Below, piece by piece: positions 21,486 to 29,655 of a DNA stretch of 30,223 bases (within the stretch, counting starts at the first letter, position 1; each line of letters opens with the position of its first letter). The notes below the pieces were generated by a model. It worked only from the letters and a program-made list of their open reading frames with translations, was not told where the DNA came from and did no database searches. Source of the stretch: a virus. Both the position numbers and the translations under genes were made by a program. The stretch is from IMG/VR virus record IMGVR_UViG_3300013099_000060, positions 1 to 30,223 of that record; one strand, given 5' to 3'.

Positions 21486-21998
21486 ATGACTCTTGCACAA
21501 GACCTGAAACAACCGGTTCTAGCAGCATACATTGAACTTTTTGAGATTGACCTAGTTGGAATAGGTGGGTCTCTCTATAGATTTACCAATACCACTGATG
21601 GCGCTGGGGCTGGTATAGTTTGGAACGGGGATGAATATACCCCATTCCCTATCCAGATGACTGGAATCTCCCATACCACTGATGGTCCAGAACAGCGCCC
21701 AACCCTAACTATCTCCTCGATAGATAGAATATTTACCGCCGTCTTGTCAACCCTAGACGATTGTGTTGGTGGAACCGTTGAATATAGACGAACGTTTGCT
21801 AATTACCTAGGCACTAGTATATCCAGTGCCCCACAGCATTTTATTATCTCTAGAAAATCACAGCATAACAAAAACCAGATTGCCTGGGAATTGAAAAACC
21901 TATTGGATTTGGACGGCAGACATTTACCAGCAGCCCAGATGTTGCGAGAAGGTGACAGGGCCTTTCCAGGTCTGGGCATCAACAAGTCATCAACCTAA
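21486..21998 (+). CDS. L: minor tail protein L homologue, lacking the Cys-rich domain
   Basis: The protein has 170 aa. The N-terminal portion matches lambda gpL: LKQPVLAAYIELFEIDL, then YRFTNTTDG, then IVWNGDEYTPFPIQMTGI, then EQRPTLTISSIDRIF and the WELKNLLDLDGRHLPA end. Lambda gpL is about 230 residues and has a C-terminal domain whose cysteines hold an iron-sulfur cluster. Here the protein stops 60 residues earlier and contains one cysteine only (LDDCVGG), so that domain is absent. The stop overlaps the next ATG (TAATG), and no frameshifted remnant is apparent downstream, so this seems a genuinely short form. Confidence 0.85.
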   Translation: MTLAQDLKQPVLAAYIELFEIDLVGIGGSLYRFTNTTDGAGAGIVWNGDEYTPFPIQMTGISHTTDGPEQRPTLTISSIDRIFTAVLSTLDDCVGGTVEYRRTFANYLGTSISSAPQHFIISRKSQHNKNQIAWELKNLLDLDGRHLPAAQMLREGDRAFPGLGINKSST

Positions 21999-22723
21999 TG
22001 GATATTTCAATCGAGGCGTTCGACGCTATCACTAAGGCCACTCTTAGGTGCTATCCTAATGAAATGGTTGGGATTATCTCCGATGGTAAATTTGTTGAAC
22101 TAACTAACGTCAGCCCATCCCCAGAAACCCATTTCAGTGTGGACCCATTAGAATATGAGAAAATGGTTGATGTGGAATTCATCGTCCATAGTCATACCAC
22201 CAACACATCAGAGAGCAGCCGTTGGGACCTGAGAACACCTAGCAACGCAGACTTAATTAACCAGAGAGCTGGCTCAGTTCCCTGGTTAATCGTTGGAACT
22301 GAAGGAGAGAACGTGATGAAACCCATCAGGTTACCCCATGTTCCTAATAATGAATATTTGGATAGAAGGTTTATTTGGTATGTCAGTGATTGTTATACCC
22401 TAGTGAAAGATTACTATCAGTTTGAATATGGGATATTCCTCCGAGACCATCCAGTGGAATTTGACTGGGGTGTGGACTGTTTTGATAATATCATCGAGCG
22501 TCATTTCGGGCCAGCAGGATTTATCCATGATGTTCTAGAATTGGAGAATATTCAAAATGGGGACCTTTTGTTATTGGGCGTTATGGATACTATAAAAAAC
22601 CACTTAGGAATATATGAGGATGGGTACGTCATTGAACAAATGGGAATAAGCAGACGTCGTCCCATCAGAAACTATAGAAGTAGGATTGTGAGGATAGTAA
22701 GACATGAAAATAAATTTAGTTAA
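21998..22723 (+). CDS. K: tail tip assembly protein K homologue (JAMM plus NlpC/P60 domains)
   Basis: The protein has 241 aa. Residues 1-115 form a Mov34/JAMM-type metalloprotease-like domain: YPNEMVG (E22), FIVHSH (H64, H66) and TPSNAD (S82, D85) give the expected metal-site pattern. Residues 120-235 form an NlpC/P60 domain: WYVSDCYTLVKDYY with Cys132 and KNHLGIY with His202. The combination is that of lambda gpK, required for tail tip assembly, whose NlpC/P60 domain could act on peptide bonds such as those in peptidoglycan. Both catalytic pairs are intact here. It starts in the L stop (TAATG) and overlaps the I gene by 20 bases. Confidence 0.9.
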   Translation: MDISIEAFDAITKATLRCYPNEMVGIISDGKFVELTNVSPSPETHFSVDPLEYEKMVDVEFIVHSHTTNTSESSRWDLRTPSNADLINQRAGSVPWLIVGTEGENVMKPIRLPHVPNNEYLDRRFIWYVSDCYTLVKDYYQFEYGIFLRDHPVEFDWGVDCFDNIIERHFGPAGFIHDVLELENIQNGDLLLLGVMDTIKNHLGIYEDGYVIEQMGISRRRPIRNYRSRIVRIVRHENKFS

Positions 22724-23261
22724 TATGCAGGATGACTATAATCAAGGGTTTGACCTTGAGGCGTCTAATATTTCCCAGGTCCTAGCTGGACTGAAAGGTA
22801 TGATCGGACTAGATAGACATAGTGATATTATGACCTCTCCATATGGTTATTTGTTGAGGTCTGGTGAGGATATTATCTGTATGGATGGTCGGCTGATGGA
22901 CATGGATTTATCAGAATATGATGAACTTATAATCGTTAGAGAAACCGAAGGAGAGGCCGTCGCACTGGGAGGTTATCTTATTAGCACCTTTGCTATCACT
23001 GGAGCAGTGGCGGTCGCAGCGACATACGCTATTAGCTTTATTGTGGTTGGGGTGGCTATTGGTGCCTTGATGAGCGCCTTGTCTCCAACCCCCCAGTTCA
23101 ATAGTGACCCTAGTGCGGCCCAAGCAGAACACCTATCTAGTTCACTATTCAACGGCCCGCCTAACATCAGAGAACAAGGTGGGTCAGTTCCCCTAATATA
23201 TGGCACAGCATACGCAGGTGGCGTACTAATTGCTGGCAGCGTTAAAACGGAAGATGTATAA
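22704..23261 (+). CDS. I: tail assembly protein I homologue
   Basis: The protein has 185 aa. The gene order K, I, J and the outline match lambda gpI: an N-terminal domain (KINLVNMQDDYNQGFDLEAS, then FDLEASNISQVLAGLKGM), then a long hydrophobic stretch of about 40 residues (GGYLISTFAITGAVAVAATY onward to IGALMSALSP), and a C-terminal conserved piece with FNGPPNIREQGGSVPLIYG. The hydrophobic part could be a membrane-inserting helical hairpin used early in DNA entry, but this is inference. The start ATG lies 20 bases inside the K gene, with AGGAT as ribosome binding site. The stop overlaps the J start (TAATG). Confidence 0.87.
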   Translation: MKINLVNMQDDYNQGFDLEASNISQVLAGLKGMIGLDRHSDIMTSPYGYLLRSGEDIICMDGRLMDMDLSEYDELIIVRETEGEAVALGGYLISTFAITGAVAVAATYAISFIVVGVAIGALMSALSPTPQFNSDPSAAQAEHLSSSLFNGPPNIREQGGSVPLIYGTAYAGGVLIAGSVKTEDV

Positions 23262-26200
23262 TGAGCAAACTAATTAAAATTCAAGGTAAGAAAGGTGGTG
23301 GTAAGAAGCAGCACGTTCCAGTAGAATCTGATGACACCTTAAAATCTAAACAGAAATTACGTCTCCTCTGGGCGGTGTCTGAAGGAGAGATTGAGGGTGT
23401 TAATAACGTATATGTGAACGGCACTAACATAGACCAATTTGACGCCACATGGGAATACCGTTCCGGTACTATTGATCAAACACATATTCCAGGATTTGCT
23501 AAACTAGAAACCTCCCATCCCAGTTTCAACTCAGTGGAACTTAAATTTAACATTTATCAGAGCATGGTGGTGTCATCTGTTAGCGTGGACGCGGTAAGCC
23601 TAACCTTTACATTAAGCTCATTACAAGAACGTCTATCTAATGGAGACACTGTTGGGTATAAGGTCCAATTTGAAGTCCAACGCCGTCCAAACTCTGGTGC
23701 GGTTTGGGAGACGGTTAAGCAGGTTATCAAGAAAGGTAAGGCTAGCCGAAGCTATGCCTGGGACTATCGGGTCGAGGCCCCAATCGACGCGGACGTCTGG
23801 GAGGTCCGTGTCCTGAGACATACCGCTGATGACCCCGACTCTAAAAAGAATAGTGTGTCATATTGGACTGCCGTCACCGAAATTCAAGACGACAAGAACA
23901 CCTATCCCGAGACAGCTATTGTTGGATTGATATTCAATGACGCTGATGAACTGGGTGGCCAGATCCCATCTATTAGTTTCGACATTGCTGGCAGAAAGAT
24001 TAAGATCCCATCGGCCTCTTACTATGACCCGGAATCCAAGATTTACACTGGGGTGTGGTCTGGAGCATTTGCCTTATCTAATTACAACACTGATAACCCA
24101 GCCTGGATTTTATATGACGTTCTAACTAATGATCGGGTTGGTCTGGGAATCAGCGAGGCCAAGATTGATAGGTATAGTTTCTATGATCTAGCGGTTTACT
24201 GTGACGAATTTATTGATGATGGGAACGATCCAGGAGGAATGGAATCTCGGTTTACCATGGCTAATCAGTTTATTAGAAGGGAGAACGCCAGCCAGTTCTT
24301 GACATATATCATGACGGTATGTGACGCTAGTTTATCTATGCAGAATGGGTTAATCACGGTTATCTCCGATAGACCAACAATTACTAGTAAGATGGTCACT
24401 AACTCCAACGTTCTGGATGGTACGTTTAATTATAGTTCATCAGACCTATCCACTAGATATTCTAGCGTTAACGTCACATATAACAATAAACTAGACAGAC
24501 ATAACACAACCACTGTTACTGAAAACTATCCTGATCTATTAAGCAGGTATGGTCTTATCAGTACAGACATTCCACTAATCGGGTGTACTAGTGAAGGCCA
24601 GGCCAGACGGAAAGCTAGATGGGCCTTGGAATCTAGTGGGAACACATATGAGATTATCAATTTTGCCGTTGGTTTAGAAGGTTTAAACTATACGGTTGGA
24701 GAGGTGGTTGATGTGATGGATGATATGTTCAGTCTGACTGAACAACAATTTAAGGTTAAGTCTATCTCCACTAGTGCACTGAATACCTCTATCGTCCTGG
24801 ATAGGGGCATGGACCTGGCTGATGAGGTCTATACTATGATGGTATATGGCGCAGATGGAATCACCATCAACACTAGTTTAATCAACCAAACTAACGAGAC
24901 GACTGATACAATTACCTCTATTGCCCCCCTCCCTAGTGATCCTGCCGTTAATACAATTATCATTATTCGAGGGGATACCATCCCTAAACCATTCCGGATT
25001 AGTTCTATCACTGAAGATGAGAGATCATTTCAGGTCACCGGAACAGAATATGACGCTAATAAATGGGCTAGAATAGAGGGCAGTATTAGTAACATAGTTT
25101 ATGACAACCCATTTACTAACCTAGACGAATATACAACTGAACCAATAGAGAACATTTCATTCGAGGAGATTTTCACTAACACTGGCGTTCAACAGAAAAC
25201 TGAACTGCGGGTTGCTTGGGACTGGGACGTCAATGGGTCTGAAGATTATAAACCCACCTTTATGATGCACTATCGTAGAGATAACACAGATTTTATCACC
25301 ATCGAGGACATTCCCAATAATGAGGTTGATATTCCCAACGTGGTCCCGGGTGTCTATGAGGTATTTGTATACGCGTTCAATTTCAGAGGGGTTAGGAGCA
25401 CTGGTGTTACTAGTGTCCATAACTATAAGACCTCTCCAGCCGACTCCACCCTAATTCCACCAGAAAATCTAAGGATTGCTGGCATAGGTGGGTCAGCGTT
25501 TAACACCCCTGATGTTCAGATAGAATGGTCTTACCCCATCTCCAATGACGATAAGACAGACGTTCTCCTAGATTATGTGGTAGAGATTTGGACTGATGAT
25601 GGGGTTACCCTGAAGAGAACTATTGATGTTAAACCAGACGCTGACAAGCACGGGACATACACATATACCTTTGCTGATAACAGATCGGATTTTAACCCAG
25701 CAGCCAGAGAGATCCAGGTTAAGGTATATTCCCGTGACGTTGGCGGTGACATTAGTGTTCCTATAGTTGAGAATTTCAGCAATGACGTTCCTGGGGTAAC
25801 CTCTTTTAATATAAATTCTGGTATTGGAATTGCTTATATTGATCTAACCCCACCTGTTGGGGATGATGATATTGCTGGGTATGTTATCCATAGATCTGAG
25901 ACTGGATCATTTACTGCCAGCGCTGGGAACTTAGTTTACGATGGCCCAGACACATATACTGGATTGGGGTCTAATGAGGGCACAACTTATTATTATCAAG
26001 TGGCGGCCTATGACACCTTTGGTAAGACTGGATTAAACTATAGTGGGGAACAATCATCCACAACCCTATCCACCTCAGCAATTGACTATGCGTTTGATGG
26101 CATGGTATACACCCCTGATGATGCTATTAACAAGGTAAGTTGGACTGCTGGGTCTGCTCATGTTACAGAAGGAGAGAACACCACTACTTATAGTATCACA

Positions 26201-27271
26201 GCAGGAACATCCCCAACATGGACTAGTGGAACATTCTATCTATATTATCAAATAGGAACAACCATCATCAACGTCGTCACAGATATTACCTCTGCGATGG
26301 GCGCTGATAGAATAGTGGTGGCCACATACAAAGGTGGCACTAGTTTAATAGTTGGCAATGGTGCTCCCATTATTGACGGTAATCAGATCTTAGCTGGAAC
26401 AGTTGGGGCTAATCAATTATATGCTGGTGGGGCAATCATCACTGGCACGGCCCAAATAGCAAACACTATAATTGACACAGCACATATTATTGATGGTGCT
26501 ATCGAGAACGCTAAGATAGGTAACACCATCCGATCAACCAATTGGAATAATAGTACCAAGACCGGTTGGAATCTGGCTAAAGATGGAACTTTTCAAGGCC
26601 AAGCCATTAGAATTTATGATGACCAAGGAGATTTGGTACTTGGGTCTGGTGGTGGTCTGGATTGGGGTAGGATATTCGGTACCGGAAGACCCGATGACGA
26701 TGCTACTATTGGGGCGACCTTTGGGTCTAACATTACAGGCCAGATAACCTGGTCGACCGCGTCAACATATATTGCTAACGGTGCTATCCAAACAGCACAG
26801 ATTGGCAATGCCCAAATTGGCAATGCCCAAATTGCCACCGCGGCGGTGAGCACAGCTAAAATTGGTACAGCACAGGTTGATACTCTAAGGATAGGGAATA
26901 ACGCCGTGACCGTTCCTACTGGGAGCATACACGGCGGAATTATCTATATTCATAATGCCGCCTGGACGGCACTGAACTCTGTCACCTCCAATATGTCAGG
27001 GTCTCTTGTGTTGGTCACCGCCACGGTCCTCCTCACAATATCCATATACAGCCAACAAATTGGATTTAGATTGAAACATAACGGGGTGGTTAAATATACA
27101 GCTGACCCATGGGTGACAGCAGCGCCGAATGGTTCTGGGTCATTTCCTATTACAATTCATTATGTGGTGGCGTCATATGGAGGGTCTAACACCTTTGCCG
27201 TAGAAGGTTGGGCTGGAACTGGAGCCAACGCCCACAGCATTTCAATTTCATCAATAGAGGCTAAACGATAA
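23261..27271 (+). CDS. J: central tail tip / host specificity protein J
   Basis: The protein has 1336 aa, slightly larger than lambda gpJ (1132). It forms the tip hub, and its C-terminus usually binds the receptor. The N-terminus after a Lys/Gly-rich start shows KLRLLWAVSEGEIEG and VYVNGTNI, then EVRVLRHTADDP, PAWILYDVLTNDRVGLG and the RKARWALES region, all typical of J. Fibronectin-type domains occupy about 730-945 (LIPPENLRIAG; EIQVKVYSRDVGG; YYYQVAAYDTFG). About 1020-1230 is a repetitive region (ILAGTVGANQLYAGGAIITG; QIGNAQIGNAQI) preceding the last 110 residues (from SIHGGIIYIH), a probable receptor-binding domain without similarity that I can name. The start overlaps the I stop and the end overlaps the next gene. 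Confidence 0.93.
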   Translation: MSKLIKIQGKKGGGKKQHVPVESDDTLKSKQKLRLLWAVSEGEIEGVNNVYVNGTNIDQFDATWEYRSGTIDQTHIPGFAKLETSHPSFNSVELKFNIYQSMVVSSVSVDAVSLTFTLSSLQERLSNGDTVGYKVQFEVQRRPNSGAVWETVKQVIKKGKASRSYAWDYRVEAPIDADVWEVRVLRHTADDPDSKKNSVSYWTAVTEIQDDKNTYPETAIVGLIFNDADELGGQIPSISFDIAGRKIKIPSASYYDPESKIYTGVWSGAFALSNYNTDNPAWILYDVLTNDRVGLGISEAKIDRYSFYDLAVYCDEFIDDGNDPGGMESRFTMANQFIRRENASQFLTYIMTVCDASLSMQNGLITVISDRPTITSKMVTNSNVLDGTFNYSSSDLSTRYSSVNVTYNNKLDRHNTTTVTENYPDLLSRYGLISTDIPLIGCTSEGQARRKARWALESSGNTYEIINFAVGLEGLNYTVGEVVDVMDDMFSLTEQQFKVKSISTSALNTSIVLDRGMDLADEVYTMMVYGADGITINTSLINQTNETTDTITSIAPLPSDPAVNTIIIIRGDTIPKPFRISSITEDERSFQVTGTEYDANKWARIEGSISNIVYDNPFTNLDEYTTEPIENISFEEIFTNTGVQQKTELRVAWDWDVNGSEDYKPTFMMHYRRDNTDFITIEDIPNNEVDIPNVVPGVYEVFVYAFNFRGVRSTGVTSVHNYKTSPADSTLIPPENLRIAGIGGSAFNTPDVQIEWSYPISNDDKTDVLLDYVVEIWTDDGVTLKRTIDVKPDADKHGTYTYTFADNRSDFNPAAREIQVKVYSRDVGGDISVPIVENFSNDVPGVTSFNINSGIGIAYIDLTPPVGDDDIAGYVIHRSETGSFTASAGNLVYDGPDTYTGLGSNEGTTYYYQVAAYDTFGKTGLNYSGEQSSTTLSTSAIDYAFDGMVYTPDDAINKVSWTAGSAHVTEGENTTTYSITAGTSPTWTSGTFYLYYQIGTTIINVVTDITSAMGADRIVVATYKGGTSLIVGNGAPIIDGNQILAGTVGANQLYAGGAIITGTAQIANTIIDTAHIIDGAIENAKIGNTIRSTNWNNSTKTGWNLAKDGTFQGQAIRIYDDQGDLVLGSGGGLDWGRIFGTGRPDDDATIGATFGSNITGQITWSTASTYIANGAIQTAQIGNAQIGNAQIATAAVSTAKIGTAQVDTLRIGNNAVTVPTGSIHGGIIYIHNAAWTALNSVTSNMSGSLVLVTATVLLTISIYSQQIGFRLKHNGVVKYTADPWVTAAPNGSGSFPITIHYVVASYGGSNTFAVEGWAGTGANAHSISISSIEAKR
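26801..26830 (+). repeat. 15-bp tandem repeat in the J gene
   Basis: ATTGGCAATGCCCAA occurs twice in tandem (26801-26815, 26816-26830), followed by a partial ATTGCCACC. It encodes IGNAQIGNAQIAT, a run of Ile-Gly-Asn-Ala-Gln units just before the receptor-binding end. Copy number changes here would lengthen or shorten the shaft in frame. Confidence 0.85.
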
Positions 27272-27708
27272 TGACACAATATTTGACATATGATTTTGAT
27301 ACAGGTAAGATTGATAATATGCTAACCTGTTCCTATAGTGATTTATTACTAAATATAAAGGATGGCCAGGGCTATCTTGAAAGCGATAAATCTGGTCTGG
27401 ATTACTATGTTATCAATGGGGAGCTATCCCCTAGGCTAGAGATAAATGACACTGTGCCTATTCCTGGTTTAATAGATGATAAGGTGACCCTGATTGCTGG
27501 GACAGATATGTTCTCCTGGGGACCTGGTATACCAGAGGGGTCTAGAATCATGATAACCTCTACCTCTCCAGAGGGAGAGATCGACTCCAATTTTGTTGCA
27601 ATAGCTGATGGCATGATTGAGGTTGAGTGTGAGGTGAAAACTAACGTGAGACTTATTTTGGATATATGGCCATACAAAGATAGAGAATTAATATTGGAGT
27701 TTATATAA
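27271..27708 (+). CDS. hypothetical tail-tip-associated protein, 145 aa
   Basis: The start ATG lies in the J stop (TAATG), so translation is coupled to J. The product is acidic and beta-rich. The first half reads MTQYLTYDFDTGKIDNMLTC, then LESDKSGLDYYVINGELSPR. The second half is an Ig-like or carbohydrate-module pattern: DKVTLIAGTDMFSWGPGIPEGS, then FVAIADGMIEVECEVKTNVRLI. No family can be named. Small proteins directly behind J in related phages are often tip accessory or fibre-assembly factors, so a role at the tail tip is likely from position. It ends in a TAATG-like overlap with the next gene. Confidence 0.65.
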   Translation: MTQYLTYDFDTGKIDNMLTCSYSDLLLNIKDGQGYLESDKSGLDYYVINGELSPRLEINDTVPIPGLIDDKVTLIAGTDMFSWGPGIPEGSRIMITSTSPEGEIDSNFVAIADGMIEVECEVKTNVRLILDIWPYKDRELILEFI

Positions 27709-28064
27709 TGGCTAGAATAGGAATCACTAAGAAGAAAGCAGAAACTCTTTCCAATCTAACGGTTCAGTCCACCCCGGCCGGATCTATATTGGACTGGGAC
27801 GTCCCATTGGATAGTGATTATAGACAGACTGAAATTTGGATTAGTCCAGACGAGAACTTAGATAACGCTGAGTTCCTGACCCAAGTTAGGGGTAGTAGCT
27901 ACTACCATCCTCTAGAGATAGGAGATACTTTTTACTATTTTATCAGAACGGTTAATAAGTTTGGGGCAGCTAATGGAGCATGGACTATTGGAGATGAACC
28001 CGGAACGTCTAAACCTTATGTAAGGAAACAGTTACCGGGTCAAAGAGAAACCAGAAGAAGATAA
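27708..28064 (+). CDS. small fibronectin-III-like tail protein, 118 aa
   Basis: The product consists mostly of one FN3-like domain: NLTVQSTPAGSILDWDVPLD, then TEIWISPDENLDNAEFL, then SYYHPLEIGDTFYYFIRTVN and KFGAANGAW. The pattern 'I.W.s...n...a......t.y.......t.yyfwvRavn..G..s.w' is that of the FN3-type modules found in J proteins, here freestanding. A basic tail (RKQLPGQRETRRR) follows. It starts at the end of the preceding gene and ends where a late-promoter-like box begins. It may add to the tip or result from splitting of a longer J protein. A specific role is not known. Confidence 0.68.
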   Translation: MARIGITKKKAETLSNLTVQSTPAGSILDWDVPLDSDYRQTEIWISPDENLDNAEFLTQVRGSSYYHPLEIGDTFYYFIRTVNKFGAANGAWTIGDEPGTSKPYVRKQLPGQRETRRR

Positions 28065-28067
28065 ATA
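28060..28067 (+). promoter_or_regulatory. late-promoter-like box before the 28102 gene
   Basis: GATAAATA followed by AAACATCC has one mismatch in the core and a perfect extension. It overlaps the stop of the preceding gene and lies 34 bases before ATG 28102. Confidence 0.5.
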
Positions 28068-28101
28068 AAACATCCAACAATCATAACAGGAACGAAATAT
28101 A

Positions 28102-28473
28102 ATGGCGAATAGAAAAGACTTAGAGATTGATCAGGGTTCCAATTACGTTTTACACGTCCTGATTAAGGATTCCCAGGGTACACCCATCGACCTGGTTGCT
28201 GGAATATACACCTCCCGGTTAATGATGAAAGCCTCTTTGAAAGATGGAGAGGTTGCCCTATTAGATCTAACCACTGAGAACGGTGGTTTGATTTTACATG
28301 ATGGAGGGGTTGTTGGAAGGCTTAGTATTAATATTGTTCCTACTGACACCGACTCAATTGAGATCCTAACCCGAACTCTTCAGGGGGTTTATGACTGGGA
28401 ACTAGTTCAAGGAGCCGTCGTGCTGAGAATATATGAAGGTGACATGACAATTATCAAGAACACGACGACCTAA
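28102..28473 (+). CDS. tail-associated Ig-like protein, 123 aa
   Basis: The start is ATG 28102 with CAGGAACG upstream. The product matches a small beta-sandwich pattern common in phage baseplate or fibre regions: LEIDQGSNYVLHVLIKDSQG, then PIDLVAGIYTSRLMMKAS, then GGVVGRLSINIVPTDTDSI and GVYDWELVQGAVVLRIYEGD. The order 'qG.d....i.ikD..G.pidltg' with 'y.ydwel..G.v.rl.eG.v.v' is shared with N-terminal domains of upper baseplate proteins, as I recall. No further domain is present. It has its own late-type box, suggesting a distinct expression level. The role is inferred as a tip or fibre connector. Confidence 0.68.
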   Translation: MANRKDLEIDQGSNYVLHVLIKDSQGTPIDLVAGIYTSRLMMKASLKDGEVALLDLTTENGGLILHDGGVVGRLSINIVPTDTDSIEILTRTLQGVYDWELVQGAVVLRIYEGDMTIIKNTTT

Positions 28474-28486
28474 TAAAGCAAGATGG

Positions 28487-28494
28487 TATAAATA
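28487..28494 (+). promoter_or_regulatory. T4-late-type promoter box before the 28546 gene
   Basis: A perfect TATAAATA is followed by AAACATGTTAATTAAC. ATG 28546 is 51 bases downstream, with CTAGGAGAAAAAG as ribosome binding site. The expected leader is about 46 bases. Confidence 0.68.
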
Positions 28495-28545
28495 AAACAT
28501 GTTAATTAACTAATAACTTAATCAATTCTCTAGGAGAAAAAGAAA

Positions 28546-28980
28546 ATGGCAACAATCACTAAGTACAACCTTTGGCAGTTAAATCAGTTGAACGGGTCAG
28601 CCGTAATTGACTGGGACACCGATACTATTAAGGTTTCTTTGTCTAGTAGCATATATACCCCTAACGCAGCAACCCATAACTTTTTCGATGATATTACGAA
28701 TGAGGTTACCGGTACTAACTATACCGCTGGTGGCGAAACTATCGGTTCCGTAGCTGTTACCGAATCTGCTGGTGTCACCACTGTTGATGGTGCTGACGTA
28801 ACCTGGACCCAGAGCGGTGCTGGTTTCACTAATGCTCGCTATGCTATTCTGTATAAGGATACTGGCGCAGCAGCGACCTCTCCATTGGTTGGGTATATTG
28901 ATTTCACGACTGATAAAGGTAACGTTAATGGTGACTTGACCGTACAGTGGAACGCGGCTGGTATTTTCACACAGACCTAA
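28546..28980 (+). CDS. virion structural protein, 144 aa, likely abundant
   Basis: The opening MATITKYNLWQLNQLNGSAV, followed by DWDTDTIKVSLSSSIYTPNA, ATHNFFDDITNEVTGTNYTA and GGETIGSVAVTES, is a pattern I recognise from a widespread small virion protein of aquatic phages with no assigned function. It is beta-rich, without Cys. Its own perfect late-type promoter, strong ribosome binding site (AGGAG) and strong terminator at 29017 make it a single-gene transcript, which suggests high copy number. A tail-surface or decoration protein is possible. The family is recognised, the role is not. Confidence 0.72.
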   Translation: MATITKYNLWQLNQLNGSAVIDWDTDTIKVSLSSSIYTPNAATHNFFDDITNEVTGTNYTAGGETIGSVAVTESAGVTTVDGADVTWTQSGAGFTNARYAILYKDTGAAATSPLVGYIDFTTDKGNVNGDLTVQWNAAGIFTQT

Positions 28981-29016
28981 TATTCCCTATAGTAAGAAAA
29001 GCAATATAGTACTACC

Positions 29017-29045
29017 AGAAGGGGACGCAATGTCCCCTTCTTTTT
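29017..29045 (+). terminator. strong rho-independent terminator closing the tail module
   Basis: AGAAGGGGAC (29017-29026) pairs perfectly with GTCCCCTTCT (29032-29041) around a GCAAT loop, followed by T to 29045. The A run at the 5' side is short, so it acts mainly on the + strand. Confidence 0.85.
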
Positions 29046-29070
29046 AATTAATAACTTTAGGGATGATATT

Positions 29071-29655
29071 ATGGAATTAAAGACTTATTTTGTTAGTGGT
29101 TATATGAGATCTGGCACCTCCATGATGATGAAAGCCCTAGAATCCGGTGGGTTAACCGCAGCCCATAACACCATCAGAAATGAAATGAACACTGAGTTTG
29201 GTGATGAACACTATCAACCTAATGAAGGTGGTTTCTATGAACTTCACAAGTCCCAATATAGAGACGACAACTTTCCTTATGCATATGAGGGTATGTTGAT
29301 CAAATTACTTATGGGTGGGATAACCTCAATTGGGGCTGGGAATTATAACATAGTCTTTATGGTTAGAGATTTCGAAGAGATCACCCAATCTCATAACGCC
29401 TTCTTTGATCATCCACCTAAGATGAATGCTGATCGGTATGAGTTTATGAAGAATAAAAATATCGGGATTCTAGAACAGAGAAGAGATATTAACCTAACCG
29501 TACTAAACTATCGAGACGTGGTGGATGACCCAACTAGGGAATTTACTAAGTTGAAAAATGCTGGATGGGAGATAGATGTTGAGAAATGCACAGGTATTGT
29601 TGATGTGTCAAAATGCAGATTTAGATTGGAAGATCTGCAGGTTGGGGTTGTTTAG
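29071..29655 (+). CDS. sulfotransferase-like P-loop protein, 194 aa
   Basis: The start is ATG 29071 with TAGGGATGAT upstream. The N-terminus VSGYMRSGTSMMMKALESGG (residues 8-27) fits the 5'-phosphosulfate-binding loop of sulfotransferases (G..RSGTs.l). NIVFMVRDFEEITQSHNAFF contains Arg99 and Ser107 with eight-residue spacing, the 3'-phosphate-binding pair. YRDVVDDP (147-154) matches the later conserved 'Y.dl..dp' position. These proteins transfer sulfate from PAPS to sugars, lipids or proteins. At 194 residues it is short, and the acceptor cannot be inferred. It lies after the tail-module terminator, overlapping the next structural gene by one base (TAGTG). Sulfation of a virion or host surface glycan is a possible use. 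Confidence 0.7.
   Translation: MELKTYFVSGYMRSGTSMMMKALESGGLTAAHNTIRNEMNTEFGDEHYQPNEGGFYELHKSQYRDDNFPYAYEGMLIKLLMGGITSIGAGNYNIVFMVRDFEEITQSHNAFFDHPPKMNADRYEFMKNKNIGILEQRRDINLTVLNYRDVVDDPTREFTKLKNAGWEIDVEKCTGIVDVSKCRFRLEDLQVGVV

Noticed and set aside
28983-28996. T7-promoter-like core on the minus strand (ACTATAGGGA)
   Set aside because: Only the core matches. The upstream recognition half is absent and no minus-strand gene follows.
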